A DNA stretch of 64,000 nt, taken from assembly GCA_035361075.1 (NCBI GenBank), contig DAOSBX010000015.1, positions 11,874 to 75,873 of the forward strand. The letters are read 5' to 3'. Under the pieces are notes generated by a model. It saw only the letters and a list, made by a program, of their open reading frames with translations. It was not told where the DNA came from and searched no databases. Source of the DNA: Candidatus Hydrogenedens sp. GTDB lineage: Bacteria > Hydrogenedentota > Hydrogenedentia > Hydrogenedentales > Hydrogenedentaceae. The position numbers and the translations under genes are program-made. Position 1 is the first letter of the stretch; every line of letters starts with the position of its first letter. Below, piece by piece: positions 35,701-44,309 of this stretch.

Positions 35701-38483
35701 TACAAAACTTTGATAAAATTGCATCTCCTCCCCCTTCAATTAATATCATTGAAACAGAACCTCTTTTTATGGAGTATCCATCTGAAACATCTCCTGGGGA
35801 TTTAAATCTGACTTTAGACTCTCCTGCCGTAAATCTTGGAGACCCAATTTCATTAACTATTGAATACGGAGCAATTAATGAAGATATTCGTCGTATGCCC
35901 CGTATAAATCTTGGGGAATGTAAACCTGATGCTGGTGCCTTCGAAATATTTCCAGCTCCACCTCCAAAAATTGTGCTTTATGGCGATAATCCATTATATC
36001 TAAATGTAAATGAACCTTATACAGAACCTGGTTTCGAAGCTAAAGATGGTTGCAATACTGATATAACGGATCTCGTAGATGTAGATAGTACAAATATAAA
36101 TCCGAGTATACCTGGAGAATATATAGTTACATATTCAATTATAAATCCCTACAATCAAGGTGAAATAATAAAAGTCACAAGAACTGTTATTGTTATTTCT
36201 TCAACTGGAGAACCACAAATAACTCTTATCGGTCCTCCTGAAGTAGTATTAGAATGTGGTATTAATAATTTCAATGATCCAGGAGCAACGGCTAAAGACC
36301 CATCTGGAAATGACATTACTGACAAAATCAAAGTTGACAATAACGTGAATATTAATAACCCTGGCTCATATACAATCGTCTATAGTATAGACGGTACCGA
36401 AGAATATACTTCTGCAACAGCGACGCGAACTGTACAAGTAATAGATACAACACCACCACAAATAAATCTCATTGGTGATACTACAATAGTTTTGCCTTGC
36501 AACTCAGTATGGACAGAGCTGGGATACGATGCAAGCGATTCATGTTCATCAACCGTTGATGTAACAAATGAAGGTGAAGTAAATCTTTCACAAAGTGGCA
36601 TCTACGTTCTGACCTATACTGCATTTGATGAATCAAGAAATCATATTACTGTTCAAAGGACAGTTGTTGTTGATTGTGATGGGCCCAATATTACTCTTAT
36701 CGGAAGCTCTAAAATCACGTTGCCTTGCAATACTGTATGGAACGACCCTGGATATGTAACTTCTGATTCTATATCTGACGTTGCTCCTGTAAAAGTTACT
36801 GGGACTGTAAATACCTCACAAACGGGCACATATACTATTACCTATGAAGCGACTGACACAATGGGGAACTCTTCTTCAGTTCAAAGGATAGTTGTTGTTG
36901 ACTGTGATACTACCCCATTAAACCAATGCGAAAGTGGATGTATCAACTCTCCAGAAAATTCGATTGATAATGATGGTGATGGCATTAGCTTATGCATAGA
37001 AAATTGTTACGGGACTTCTGACCAAAAAATTGATTCGGACGAAGACGGAATGTCTGACGACTTTGAAATTAACTATACACTTAATCCTTCTCGCCCTGAT
37101 GCAGAAGAGGACGCAGATTTAGATGGATATACCAATTTAGAAGAATATTTACAGAAGACAAATCCTATAGATTCAAATTCTCCATGGACTTCCTATTATG
37201 TTTCACCGGATGGAAATGATGATATTAATACTAACAATGGCTCTTTAATGAAACCATGGAAAACTATAAATTATGCAATTTCAAATACTCCACAAACCAC
37301 TATGAAAATAGCGATTATTCTTCTACCTGGGGATTATCATGAAATTATAAATTTGAAATCCAATACGGTCTTACGTGGTATCACTATTTCTGGTTCTGGA
37401 GAAAAACCCACTATATTTGGGACAATAAATGGTGCTGAAAACTCAGATGTTTTTTCTATTGATATTAGACCTCCCTCTCCATCACAACAGGATTACATTC
37501 TTCTCAATTGTGGAAATAACATAATGCACATTAAAAATGTCCGTTTCTTGGGAACAGGTACAGAAATAGGAATATCTGTAGACGGAGATAAACCTTATTA
37601 CACAGTTATTGAGCAATGCACCTTTGAAAATCTAAAAATAGGTATCCAAATAGGAGACAGTATACCTATTATTCGTCGATGCATCTTTAGGACATCGGAT
37701 AGTATAGATACTGTTTCACCCACATGTATCTACATTAAGGATAATCAAGGCAGTTCCAATCCTTCCAACTCTTTAGGTGATATTAATGACCCTAATACAG
37801 GCTGGAATACTTTTGAGTTAGAATCCGGTAAAGCAATTATTAATGAAAGGTCAACTCCAATCATAGCGGACAATAATGATTGGGGAACAGAGGATACAAC
37901 TTCATTAGTTGAAGGAAATGTCAAAATTAATTATGCATTAAAGAAAGGCTCTGCTCTTGTAGCTTCTTCACTTTCATTTGTTGTTTGGAATGCTTCAAAT
38001 AAACAATCTATACAAAATGCTACTATCTCATTGAGTCCTTCTGTATATCCACCACTCTCCCAAAATACAAATGGTGTATACACCTTCAGTTCTATTCCAG
38101 AAGGGACATACAATGTTACCATCACTGCCCCCAGTTTCCAAAACCATTCATTAACCACAACTGTACCAGCGGGAAATATAAAATCCGAGTCTGTTGCACT
38201 AAAACCTGTAACAACACAAGAAGGTTCCAATGACGGAACTCATGATGGCTCTCCTGATGGCTCTGTTGATGGCTCAAATGAAGGTGCCGTTGACGGAACA
38301 CATGATGGCTCTAATGATGGTACAAACGAAGGACAAACAAATGAAGGAGAACCAACCAAACCTGTAAAAAAATGCGGTTGTAATCAAAAGGGCAACAAAA
38401 CTTCCATTTCAGAAATAGCGATAATAAGTTTAGCGATTTCAATGCTTGGAATGTATCGACCTAAGAAAAATAAACGATTATAA
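32781..38483 (+). CDS. Giant multidomain surface protein with Cys-rich C-terminal anchor
   Basis: About 1900 residues. Signal peptide (about 1-30), DUF7948-like domain (70-240), propeller-like SBBP-type region (240-720), parallel beta-helix (725-1055), four DUF5011/Ig-like repeats (1060-1375, each starting like PQITLIG and ending near RTVVV). Then come thrombospondin-3/EF-hand-like Asp-rich repeats (1395-1470), a second DUF1565-type beta-helix (1475-1720), a carboxypeptidase-regulatory-like domain (1725-1815) and an Asp/Gly tail (1815-1857). The C-terminus has KKCGCNQKG, one membrane helix and a basic end, like a sorting signal. Start ATG 32781 follows GATGGA; earlier TTG/ATG codons at 32763/32766 lack a site. 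Probably an adhesin or surface scaffold; no catalytic site is seen. Confidence 0.85.
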   Translation: MGTKRKWILIGIYQTIILLLFPLFSFAINYQNITDNSILDNYFLPSENFHRYFAFSNNQYFEISKDNLKIWIWDSSKNKFTDPIEIIFLNSHADIIYGSKPTDIKYNCYSGNQPETWIVDSCAYEKICTPNVYDGIDLEFYFQNKKLEFDFIVNPQADLNQITWEIKGGNVITYLDNNLTITNDTGYTISFSIPKIYQSSYKNIETSSLQNAYFSNIGRNTYQIIVEKYDQNLELVIDPILTLSTYMFVPNANKPQSLFNRVYLDYYNSTTDISIIGVSAELPKTEGIDIAVFLCKLSPTIGKAHDITFLNGNSNDYINAINHHSDFINNHIIVAGKTNSTNFPISNSIPPFNTNLNINGTSGEFDGFLTILDKDLKITFSTLIGGTGYDSIEDITINENYLFFAGNTSSTDLQLVNSTQTGTKEVLSADGFWGIMTLNPLECKYMTKLNAGELEVKDIEANSEYVYLCGNTSIGYPVFTPAIPESQIQGKDIFVQHYSYLTETTNPNVNLLSSFFFGGSYDDILEGGILIYYDTLCLAGNTYSNDIPNPKSAVPEKIDNQTHPFLTVINPDLTQKVVGTYYVFGNGTDILTDIKTPDKFYNEFFIAGYTNSNFENFSWDNPTFTSNPFNTLLNNGLYNNYYDAMIWRLQWNSSNSTITPTWGTFLGGSLSDTALSIGTASDTHICIVGITESTDFPLQGCHSIESEHLPTLPTQYLSAFNIPGKIIYVNPNSSTPDGNSWETGFHTITDAINSANNYDEIWIKAGEYNERVSITDLSNIIIRGGFSGTETNVNNVNPWLNPTKLIILPTKASGNVGTPILNITSAYDIAIYGLIFENGNNIIGDGGALTITNSSVYISCSQFYTNTAYGNGGAVYIDNSSVSFTNCVFSKNSCSGNGSAIFANESSLQLTHCTLADNFKTSSGDISTVDIQGSTSALEILNSIIWAYNGNNIPQINYDETINIEYLLLRNSIIQNFDKIASPPPSINIIETEPLFMEYPSETSPGDLNLTLDSPAVNLGDPISLTIEYGAINEDIRRMPRINLGECKPDAGAFEIFPAPPPKIVLYGDNPLYLNVNEPYTEPGFEAKDGCNTDITDLVDVDSTNINPSIPGEYIVTYSIINPYNQGEIIKVTRTVIVISSTGEPQITLIGPPEVVLECGINNFNDPGATAKDPSGNDITDKIKVDNNVNINNPGSYTIVYSIDGTEEYTSATATRTVQVIDTTPPQINLIGDTTIVLPCNSVWTELGYDASDSCSSTVDVTNEGEVNLSQSGIYVLTYTAFDESRNHITVQRTVVVDCDGPNITLIGSSKITLPCNTVWNDPGYVTSDSISDVAPVKVTGTVNTSQTGTYTITYEATDTMGNSSSVQRIVVVDCDTTPLNQCESGCINSPENSIDNDGDGISLCIENCYGTSDQKIDSDEDGMSDDFEINYTLNPSRPDAEEDADLDGYTNLEEYLQKTNPIDSNSPWTSYYVSPDGNDDINTNNGSLMKPWKTINYAISNTPQTTMKIAIILLPGDYHEIINLKSNTVLRGITISGSGEKPTIFGTINGAENSDVFSIDIRPPSPSQQDYILLNCGNNIMHIKNVRFLGTGTEIGISVDGDKPYYTVIEQCTFENLKIGIQIGDSIPIIRRCIFRTSDSIDTVSPTCIYIKDNQGSSNPSNSLGDINDPNTGWNTFELESGKAIINERSTPIIADNNDWGTEDTTSLVEGNVKINYALKKGSALVASSLSFVVWNASNKQSIQNATISLSPSVYPPLSQNTNGVYTFSSIPEGTYNVTITAPSFQNHSLTTTVPAGNIKSESVALKPVTTQEGSNDGTHDGSPDGSVDGSNEGAVDGTHDGSNDGTNEGQTNEGEPTKPVKKCGCNQKGNKTSISEIAIISLAISMLGMYRPKKNKRL
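38224..38350 (+). repeat. Asp/Glu-Gly tetrapeptide repeat tail
   Basis: About ten near-tandem units of the form x-D/E-G-S/T (NDGTHDGSPDGSVDGSNEG and on) sit just before the CGC-membrane-basic C-terminus of the giant protein. At DNA level GATGGCTCT-like 9- to 12-base blocks recur. The tail probably acts as a flexible, acidic wall-spanning spacer. Confidence 0.85.
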
Positions 38484-38485
38484 TC

Positions 38486-39556
38486 TTACTTTTGTCCCTT
38501 ATTATCAACGTTTGAAGAATTATTATTTTTTAGTTCCTTTTTATAATTTTTAACGGCGGTAATATGTTCATCTATTGTTTTGCTAAACGTATGTGTCCTA
38601 TTATCACCATTTGATACAAAATATAAATAATCCCCATCCGTAGGTGATATAACTGCCCGAATACTTTGAATTCCTGGATTACATATTGGTGTAGGTGGTA
38701 ACCCTTTATATTTGTATGTATTATATGGAGAATCTATTAATTTATCTTGTTCTGTAAGTAATTCACCATACTTTTGATTTGCATACTGAAGAGTAGCGTC
38801 TATTTGAAGCAACATTCCCTTCTTTAACCTGTTATATATTACCTGAGCAATCAATGGTCTCTCGTCATCTATCTTAGACTCTTCTTCAACTAATGATGCA
38901 ATTATAATTGTTTTATATCTTTCTTCTTCTGATACATTAATTTTATATTCCTCACATAATTTATCCCAATTTTTATTAAATTGCTTCATCATTGCATCTG
39001 CCAATTCTCTCATACTTGGAACTTCCTCAAACATATATGTTCCAGGCATTAAAAAACCCTCAACAGTCGGTCCAGGTATTCCTTTCTCTTTTGCATATTC
39101 ACTTGAATTTACAAGATTTAAAAACTCCTCTGGATTGGGTGTTATATCTGCTATCTGCTTATTCGTCAATCCTTCTGGGACAGTTATTTTATAAACATAA
39201 ATAGGTCTAACTGGCCCTTTTTTTATCAATTCATATATTTGGCGAATAGAAACACCATTGGGAATAGAATAAATCCCATACTTAATATTCTTATCTTCAC
39301 CCTCTAACTTCAAAAAAATCAAAAAAAATATTTCGTGTGGGATTAAATTATTCTCTTTCAATATAGTAGCCACATTTCTGGCTGTACTTCCCTTTGGAAT
39401 AGTTATTTCCACTTGCTCACCAGGGACAGCATCTCTCACCATATAAATATATAGACTTAAACTAATACCAGCAGAAATAAAAATTAAAAAAACAAACATT
39501 GCCAATAATAAACATAAAATTGTCAGCCAATTTCTTTTCTTTAAATGTTTTGGCAT
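38486..39556 (-). CDS. mltG: Endolytic transglycosylase MltG
   Basis: The 356-residue protein has one N-terminal membrane helix (about 11-35), a LysM-like region beginning around residue 48 (EITIPKGSTARNVATIL), and the YceG catalytic part. The active Glu lies in ASLVEEESKIDDERPLIAQV, followed by IYNRLKKGMLLQIDATLQYA and a C-terminal ISPTDGDYLYFVSNGDN. MltG cuts nascent glycan strands and influences their length. It starts 13 bases after ruvX, a common pairing. Its stop is two bases from the convergent giant-protein gene. Confidence 0.95.
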   Translation of the reverse strand: MPKHLKKRNWLTILCLLLAMFVFLIFISAGISLSLYIYMVRDAVPGEQVEITIPKGSTARNVATILKENNLIPHEIFFLIFLKLEGEDKNIKYGIYSIPNGVSIRQIYELIKKGPVRPIYVYKITVPEGLTNKQIADITPNPEEFLNLVNSSEYAKEKGIPGPTVEGFLMPGTYMFEEVPSMRELADAMMKQFNKNWDKLCEEYKINVSEEERYKTIIIASLVEEESKIDDERPLIAQVIYNRLKKGMLLQIDATLQYANQKYGELLTEQDKLIDSPYNTYKYKGLPPTPICNPGIQSIRAVISPTDGDYLYFVSNGDNRTHTFSKTIDEHITAVKNYKKELKNNNSSNVDNKGQK

Positions 39557-39569
39557 GTTTTATACACTA

Positions 39570-39998
39570 CTACCTTCTTTTTTCACGTTCAAGATACATT
39601 TCTAACAACTTTGCCGCTGCAATCTTATCAACTACACCCCGTTGTTTTTTTATGCTCAGGCCAATGTTTGTTAACGTTTTTTGTGCTGATGTGGTCGTCA
39701 ATCGTTCATCCACAAGTTCAATATCTACATTCTGTATATTTTCTTTTATCTCTCTATAAAATTCTCGTACTTTTCCAGATTGTATCCCTTCTTTCCCATC
39801 TAATTGTAATGGTAATCCTATAATTATTTTTTTGATATCCTTATCTATAACTATTTTTTGTATCTCTTTTATACAATCTTCCGTTTTCCTTAAATCAATA
39901 ACTAAAAGTGGAAAAGCAAAAATCCGCAACGGGTCGCTAATAGCAACACCTACTCTTACTTCTCCATAATCAATTGCTAATACTCTACCTTCTTTCAA
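39570..39998 (-). CDS. ruvX: Holliday junction resolvase-like RuvX/YqgF
   Basis: The 142-residue RNase-H-fold protein has VLAIDYGEVRVGVAISDP with the first catalytic Asp, IIIGLPLQLDGKEG, ELVDERLTTTSA and a final VDKIAAAKLLEMYL with the last Asp. In E. coli the family is needed for 16S rRNA 5' processing and is related to Holliday junction resolvases. It opens a two-gene operon with mltG. Confidence 0.94.
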   Translation of the reverse strand: MKEGRVLAIDYGEVRVGVAISDPLRIFAFPLLVIDLRKTEDCIKEIQKIVIDKDIKKIIIGLPLQLDGKEGIQSGKVREFYREIKENIQNVDIELVDERLTTTSAQKTLTNIGLSIKKQRGVVDKIAAAKLLEMYLEREKRR

Positions 39999-40102
39999 TA
40001 TTTTAATCCTATTTTGTTATTTCAATTTATACTCTATTTTTCCTATAATTATCTATCCTTGTTGTATTAAAGTATAAATTATAATATGTTTTGGAGAATA
40101 AT

Positions 40103-40783
40103 ATGCATCAGGAAGATCGGCCTATTCATTTTTCCATCGAATTAATTCACAATCCAACTCCCATCAATAAAGAACAATTACAACGACTTTATTATGACTT
40201 AGTGGGAACATCTGTTTCTTACGACAGCATCGATTTCAGTTTTCCGATGCAAACACGATTTTATTCAACTCGTGGGAATCGAAGTCAATCCATTGTCTTA
40301 TTTCTCATCGACCGCACATTAATCATTGAAGAATGGGCATCTATTACCTTTGATGAATTCTTAAATAAGGTTAAAGAACTTTCACCTCGTATCCTATCAG
40401 CAAGAAATCAACCTGTCTTCCTTGCTCATACAGGGACACTAAGGTCAACCTATGCTCTGACAAGATATGAGGACTCAAAAATTTTAATCTTAGAAAAATT
40501 ATTAAATCAAAAACAAGAATTAATAATTGACCACTTTGGCAGACCTACCACAGCTGTCGGGGTAAAATTGATTTTTCCTGAATCAAATGACACACCAGGC
40601 ATTTACCACGTGCTTATTGAGTCTTTTCGACATAGTAAAAAGGAACTGTTTGTAGAAGTTCGTGGCATCTTCGGAAGAACTATAGTAACAAATCAAAATA
40701 TCCATCTAATTTTAGAAAACTTGCAAGATATGAGAGAGTTTCTGGTAAAGAGAATTCAACCTTTTCTTTCCCAATTCGATTAG
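40103..40783 (+). CDS. Unknown protein, possibly TIGR04255-like
   Basis: ATG 40103 has TTGGAG six bases upstream (that TTG is itself an in-frame start at 40091, less likely). The 226-residue product has no signal or membrane segment. It looks like a mixed alpha/beta protein: IHFSIELIHNPTPINKEQLQ, then RSQSIVLFLIDRTLIIEEWA, and a C-terminal part with HVLIESFRHSKKELF and a final helix. The layout faintly recalls the sporadic TIGR04255 family, but I would not assert that. The gene is isolated between ruvX and a convergent aldo/keto reductase. Confidence 0.75.
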   Translation: MHQEDRPIHFSIELIHNPTPINKEQLQRLYYDLVGTSVSYDSIDFSFPMQTRFYSTRGNRSQSIVLFLIDRTLIIEEWASITFDEFLNKVKELSPRILSARNQPVFLAHTGTLRSTYALTRYEDSKILILEKLLNQKQELIIDHFGRPTTAVGVKLIFPESNDTPGIYHVLIESFRHSKKELFVEVRGIFGRTIVTNQNIHLILENLQDMREFLVKRIQPFLSQFD

Positions 40784-40807
40784 AATCATCTCACTTCTTC
40801 TTGTTAC

Positions 40808-41788
40808 CTACCAGCCTCTTACTCTATAAATCTCCAGAGGCTCTCTATCTGTCGCCGAAGGTGGTATATATGATAAATTAGAAATGTCTGTCCATTCCTC
40901 CTCTGTTATCTTTACATTAACACATCCTACAACTTCTTTAAACTGCTCTAATGTCCTTGCCCCAACTAATATTGATGTAACACATGGATGGCTTTTAACC
41001 CAAGCCCCAGCAAGAACAGCGGGAGAAAGTCCCTTTTTCTCTGCATATTCAACAAATCTCTTGGTTATTTCTACATAAATTGGATTCTCATATCTTTTCT
41101 GATACATCTTATTCTCATCTAATCTGCCTTTACCTCCCTTCAGATATTTTCCCGTCAACATGCCAGCACCCAGAACATTATAAGGAACAACTGCAAGGTT
41201 TTCATGTTTAGCCAACGGCAAGATTTCCACTTCTACTTGCCGTTTAAGAAGACTGTACATAGGTTGTATACAAACAACAGGCGCATAATGATATTCTCTT
41301 GCTACTGCAATTGCCTTCATTATTTGCCATGCAGAGAAGTTAGAAATGCCCGTATAAAGAACTTTCCCCTGCATAATCAATGTATGTACCGCTTCTAAAG
41401 AATACTCTATAGATGTGTCCTCATCCCAATGATGAAGATAAAGTATATCAAGGTATTCTGTCTTCAATCTTCGTAAAGACTCTTCTACAGATTGGATAAT
41501 ATTCTTTTTTGATAATCCTTCATTATTTATCCCTTTTTGTGATGGGAAAAATACCTTTGAAGCAATAATAATATCTTTACGCTTGTCACCTATCCATTCA
41601 CCTACAATCTTTTCTGTTTCCCCTTTATTGTAATTGTGAGCAGTATCAAAAAAGTTTATACCTATATCATAAGCACAATCCATAATTTTGAAACTAACTT
41701 CTTTATCTGCCTCATTACCAAATGTCATTGTCCCCAAACATATTTCTGAAACTTTCAAGCCTGATTTTCCTAATGGAACATAGTTCAT
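40808..41788 (-). CDS. Aldo/keto reductase
   Basis: The 326-residue TIM-barrel protein has the AKR active-site set: FDTAHNYNKGETEKIVG (Asp, Tyr), DIIIASKVF (Lys) and ILYLHHWDED (His), plus a C-terminal NADP-binding stretch SILVGARTLEQFKEV. It reduces carbonyl groups with NADPH; the substrate cannot be told. It lies just downstream of the tRNA-Met on the same strand, so read-through from the tRNA promoter may contribute. Confidence 0.93.
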   Translation of the reverse strand: MNYVPLGKSGLKVSEICLGTMTFGNEADKEVSFKIMDCAYDIGINFFDTAHNYNKGETEKIVGEWIGDKRKDIIIASKVFFPSQKGINNEGLSKKNIIQSVEESLRRLKTEYLDILYLHHWDEDTSIEYSLEAVHTLIMQGKVLYTGISNFSAWQIMKAIAVAREYHYAPVVCIQPMYSLLKRQVEVEILPLAKHENLAVVPYNVLGAGMLTGKYLKGGKGRLDENKMYQKRYENPIYVEITKRFVEYAEKKGLSPAVLAGAWVKSHPCVTSILVGARTLEQFKEVVGCVNVKITEEEWTDISNLSYIPPSATDREPLEIYRVRGW

Positions 41789-41828
41789 AAAACCATCTCC
41801 CTTATAATAACCTTATATAAAGAGAAAG

Positions 41829-41902
41829 TGGCGGCGCAGGGATTCGAACCCCGGACACGCGGATTATGATTCCGCTGCTCTAACCAACTGAGCTACGCCG
41901 CC
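41829..41902 (-). tRNA. tRNA-Met (anticodon CAT)
   Basis: Read on the minus strand, the 74-base gene folds as a cloverleaf. The acceptor stem is GGCGGCG with CGCCGCC, the D arm includes AGCTCAGTTGGTTAGAGC, and the anticodon stem GCGGA/TCCGC holds loop ATCATAA with CAT at 41866-41868. The T arm is CCGGGGTTCGAATCCCTG. The G1-C72 pair and lack of three G-C pairs next to the loop argue against initiator tRNA, so elongator Met is likely, with a lysidine-type Ile tRNA as the alternative. The 3' CCA is not encoded. Confidence 0.95.
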
Positions 41903-41914
41903 GTAAGGAATATA

Positions 41915-41944
41915 ATTATAACAAATACGCTTTTTATTATACAA
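41915..41944 (-). promoter_or_regulatory. Promoter of tRNA-Met
   Basis: On the minus strand TTGTAT (41939-41944) and TATAAT (41915-41920) stand 18 bases apart, and the -10 lies 12 bases before the first tRNA base. That distance leaves the short leader expected for a tRNA transcript. Confidence 0.55.
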
Positions 41945-42074
41945 CAGTTCAAGAGATATCTACTCTCACCAACATGTTTATTGTGTCCAATGATAATGTT
42001 AATTTAAAGTCGTTTTATTACAATTTTTTTTCTTATACTAATTGTAAATTTACTAACAATTTAGGAGTAAATAC

Positions 42075-42842
42075 ATGACAGTTGTACTTTCTTGGAATAT
42101 TAACGGATTCCGTTCCATCTTGAAAAAAGGATTTATTGAATGGCTTGAAAAAGTATCGCCAGATATTATTTGCTTGCAGGAAACCAAATTAAAACCTTCT
42201 GATATAAATGACAATACTCTCCCTATACCATCACATTATCACACGTATTGGAGTTGTGCAAAAAAACCCGGTTATAGTGGAACTGCTTTTTTCAGTAAAA
42301 ATAAACCCATCCAAATAATAGAAATTGATGACCCCGACTTTACAAATGAAGGTAGACTCCAAATAGCTGAGTTCAGTAATTTCATTCTCTTCAATTCATA
42401 CTGGCCTAACAGTCAAGAGGAAAAAAAACGACTTCCTTACAAACTTGAATTTATTGATAAATTACAAAAAACACTCCTTAATTTCGTTAAAAAGAAGAGG
42501 AAAAATATCCTCGTATGTGGAGACTTTAATATAGCACACACAGAAATTGACCTTGCCCGACCTAAAGAAAATGAAAATCATGCTGGATACTATCCTGAAG
42601 AAAGGGAAGCCATGACAAAATTCTTGAATGCAGGTTTTGTAGATACATTTCGGATGTTTTGCAAAGAAGGAGGACATTATACATGGTGGTCGTATCGAAC
42701 AAATGCCAGAGCTCGGAATATCGGTTGGAGAATTGACTATCATGTGGTAAATGAAGCATTTAAGAAACAAATTAAACGGTCATGGATATTATCTGATGTT
42801 CTCGGCTCTGACCATTGTCCCATAGGTGTTGAGATTATATAA
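42075..42842 (+). CDS. xthA: Exodeoxyribonuclease III
   Basis: The 255-residue protein carries the AP-endonuclease/ExoIII motif series: SWNINGFRS, DIICLQETKLKP, YSGTAFFSK, VCGDFNIAHTEIDLARPKEN (Asp-Asn pair), NIGWRIDYHVV and SDVLGSDHCPIGVEI. It cuts at abasic sites and removes 3' blocking groups. TTAGGAG precedes the ATG. It begins a two-gene operon with the PduO-like gene, which follows by 14 bases. Confidence 0.96.
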   Translation: MTVVLSWNINGFRSILKKGFIEWLEKVSPDIICLQETKLKPSDINDNTLPIPSHYHTYWSCAKKPGYSGTAFFSKNKPIQIIEIDDPDFTNEGRLQIAEFSNFILFNSYWPNSQEEKKRLPYKLEFIDKLQKTLLNFVKKKRKNILVCGDFNIAHTEIDLARPKENENHAGYYPEEREAMTKFLNAGFVDTFRMFCKEGGHYTWWSYRTNARARNIGWRIDYHVVNEAFKKQIKRSWILSDVLGSDHCPIGVEII

Positions 42843-42856
42843 AAGGTTGGTTTAAT

Positions 42857-43438
42857 ATGAAAAAATCTTACGTTACAACAAAACAAGGAGACAAGGGAAA
42901 AACAAAATTACCTGATGGACATTGGGTTTTAAAGGATTCGGAAATCATTGAATGTCTCGGTTCTTTAGACAGTCTCCGTGTTAACTTATCATATCTTAGA
43001 TTGCAAATTTTACAATCAGACAATCCACATAAAATATTCCTTTCTGAGACACTTTTATGGCTTATTCATTGCTGTTTCATAACTGGAACACAAATATCCG
43101 ACCCTTCTGGTGTATTAGTTCCATCCAACCATCCTCGATTAAGTCAAAAACACTTAAATCAATTAGAACAATGGCAAGCACAATTGGAAGAACAACTTCA
43201 ATTACCAAGAAAGTTTATTGCATCCGCTAACAATCCTATTTCTGCTTATGCAGATATAGTAACCACAGTAGCAAGAGAATTTGAACGTAGATTGATTACT
43301 TTAAAGAAAAATCAACCCGAGACAATTAATGAAGTATTTGTACCTTTTTATAATCGTTTGAGTGATTTTTTGTTTATCATTGCACGAATTTTGGATAACG
43401 ACAATTTCAATACTGTGGACTATACACTTATCCAGTAG
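42857..43438 (+). CDS. PduO-type cob(I)alamin adenosyltransferase-like protein
   Basis: The 193-residue protein has an N-terminal YVTTKQGDKGKTKLPDG, matching the ATP-binding TxxGDxGxT of PduO enzymes, then IIECLGSLDSLRVNL (GxxD) and a C-terminal VPFYNRLSDFLFIIAR, the usual FNRLSDxLF. The middle Arg-rich signature is only half kept: TTVAREFERR retains the second Arg and the ER, but the first Arg of R-x-x-x-R is Thr. It should be an alpha-helical trimer that makes adenosylcobalamin; activity is uncertain. It follows xthA by 14 bases. Confidence 0.82.
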   Translation: MKKSYVTTKQGDKGKTKLPDGHWVLKDSEIIECLGSLDSLRVNLSYLRLQILQSDNPHKIFLSETLLWLIHCCFITGTQISDPSGVLVPSNHPRLSQKHLNQLEQWQAQLEEQLQLPRKFIASANNPISAYADIVTTVAREFERRLITLKKNQPETINEVFVPFYNRLSDFLFIIARILDNDNFNTVDYTLIQ

Positions 43439-43449
43439 AAAACCTGTTC

Positions 43450-44289
43450 TTACACCGATGAATTTAATACTTTTTCTACAAAATTTTTCAACCCATTGAT
43501 ATATTTATCTCCCGTTATAATAAACCCCTCATTATGGTCACCTGTAATCTCCAAAAATTCCTTCTCACATTCCAATAATTCAAATATTTTTTTACCGTGA
43601 TAATACTTGATAATAGTATCCTGTGGACTATGTATAACTAAAACAGGAGATTTAATGTTTTTCACTTTCTTTTTCGTACAAAACTCATTCCTCTTCGCAA
43701 ACCGCTCTGGAAACCATGAAAAGACATCTTTCGCCACATCAATTGTTGAAAGGAACGTACTTTCAAGGATTACCCCCGCACAACCTACCTTCGTCGCTAA
43801 ATCTGCCGTTACCGCACCACCTAAAGAACGGCCAAAAAGAATTATATTCCTTGGTGAATATCCCTTTTTTTCTATTAAATACCTCCACATTGCTAATGCA
43901 TCGTTACAACATCTCTCTTCTGAAGGTTTTCCTGTTGACTGACCATATCCACCATAATCATACACTAAAACGCTTAAACCTAACTTGCGAAAAATACCTA
44001 CCGATTCCAATCGGTCTGCAATATTCCCTGCATTTCCATGAGAGAAAAGAACAATCCCTTTTGAACCTTCAACAGGGATATACCAACCGTGTGTTTTTCC
44101 TTTATCAACAGTAGCAAATATATCTTCATATTTCCAGTTATAGTAAGCAGGCGTTCTATAAATATAAGATGTTCTTTGATAAAGTATATTTGGAAAGATA
44201 TATTTAGCAAATAACGAAAATGTATACATAATAAAAACAATAAATAGTATTATAAATAAATATAAATATTTGTATTTAATCAATTTCAT
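43450..44289 (-). CDS. Membrane-anchored alpha/beta hydrolase (BEM46/ABHD13 type)
   Basis: The 279-residue protein has one N-terminal membrane helix (about 8-30) and an alpha/beta hydrolase fold. The oxyanion region is VLFSHGNAGNIADR, the nucleophile elbow ILFGRSLGGAVTADL (Ser in GRSLGG), the Asp comes from SPVLVIHSPQDTIIKYYHGK and the His from ITGDHNEGF. The BEM46 group is widespread and unassigned. The gene follows araD-like by 20 bases on the same strand. Confidence 0.92.
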   Translation of the reverse strand: MKLIKYKYLYLFIILFIVFIMYTFSLFAKYIFPNILYQRTSYIYRTPAYYNWKYEDIFATVDKGKTHGWYIPVEGSKGIVLFSHGNAGNIADRLESVGIFRKLGLSVLVYDYGGYGQSTGKPSEERCCNDALAMWRYLIEKKGYSPRNIILFGRSLGGAVTADLATKVGCAGVILESTFLSTIDVAKDVFSWFPERFAKRNEFCTKKKVKNIKSPVLVIHSPQDTIIKYYHGKKIFELLECEKEFLEITGDHNEGFIITGDKYINGLKNFVEKVLNSSV

Positions 44290-44309
44290 TTAATAAACGA
44301 TATAAAACA

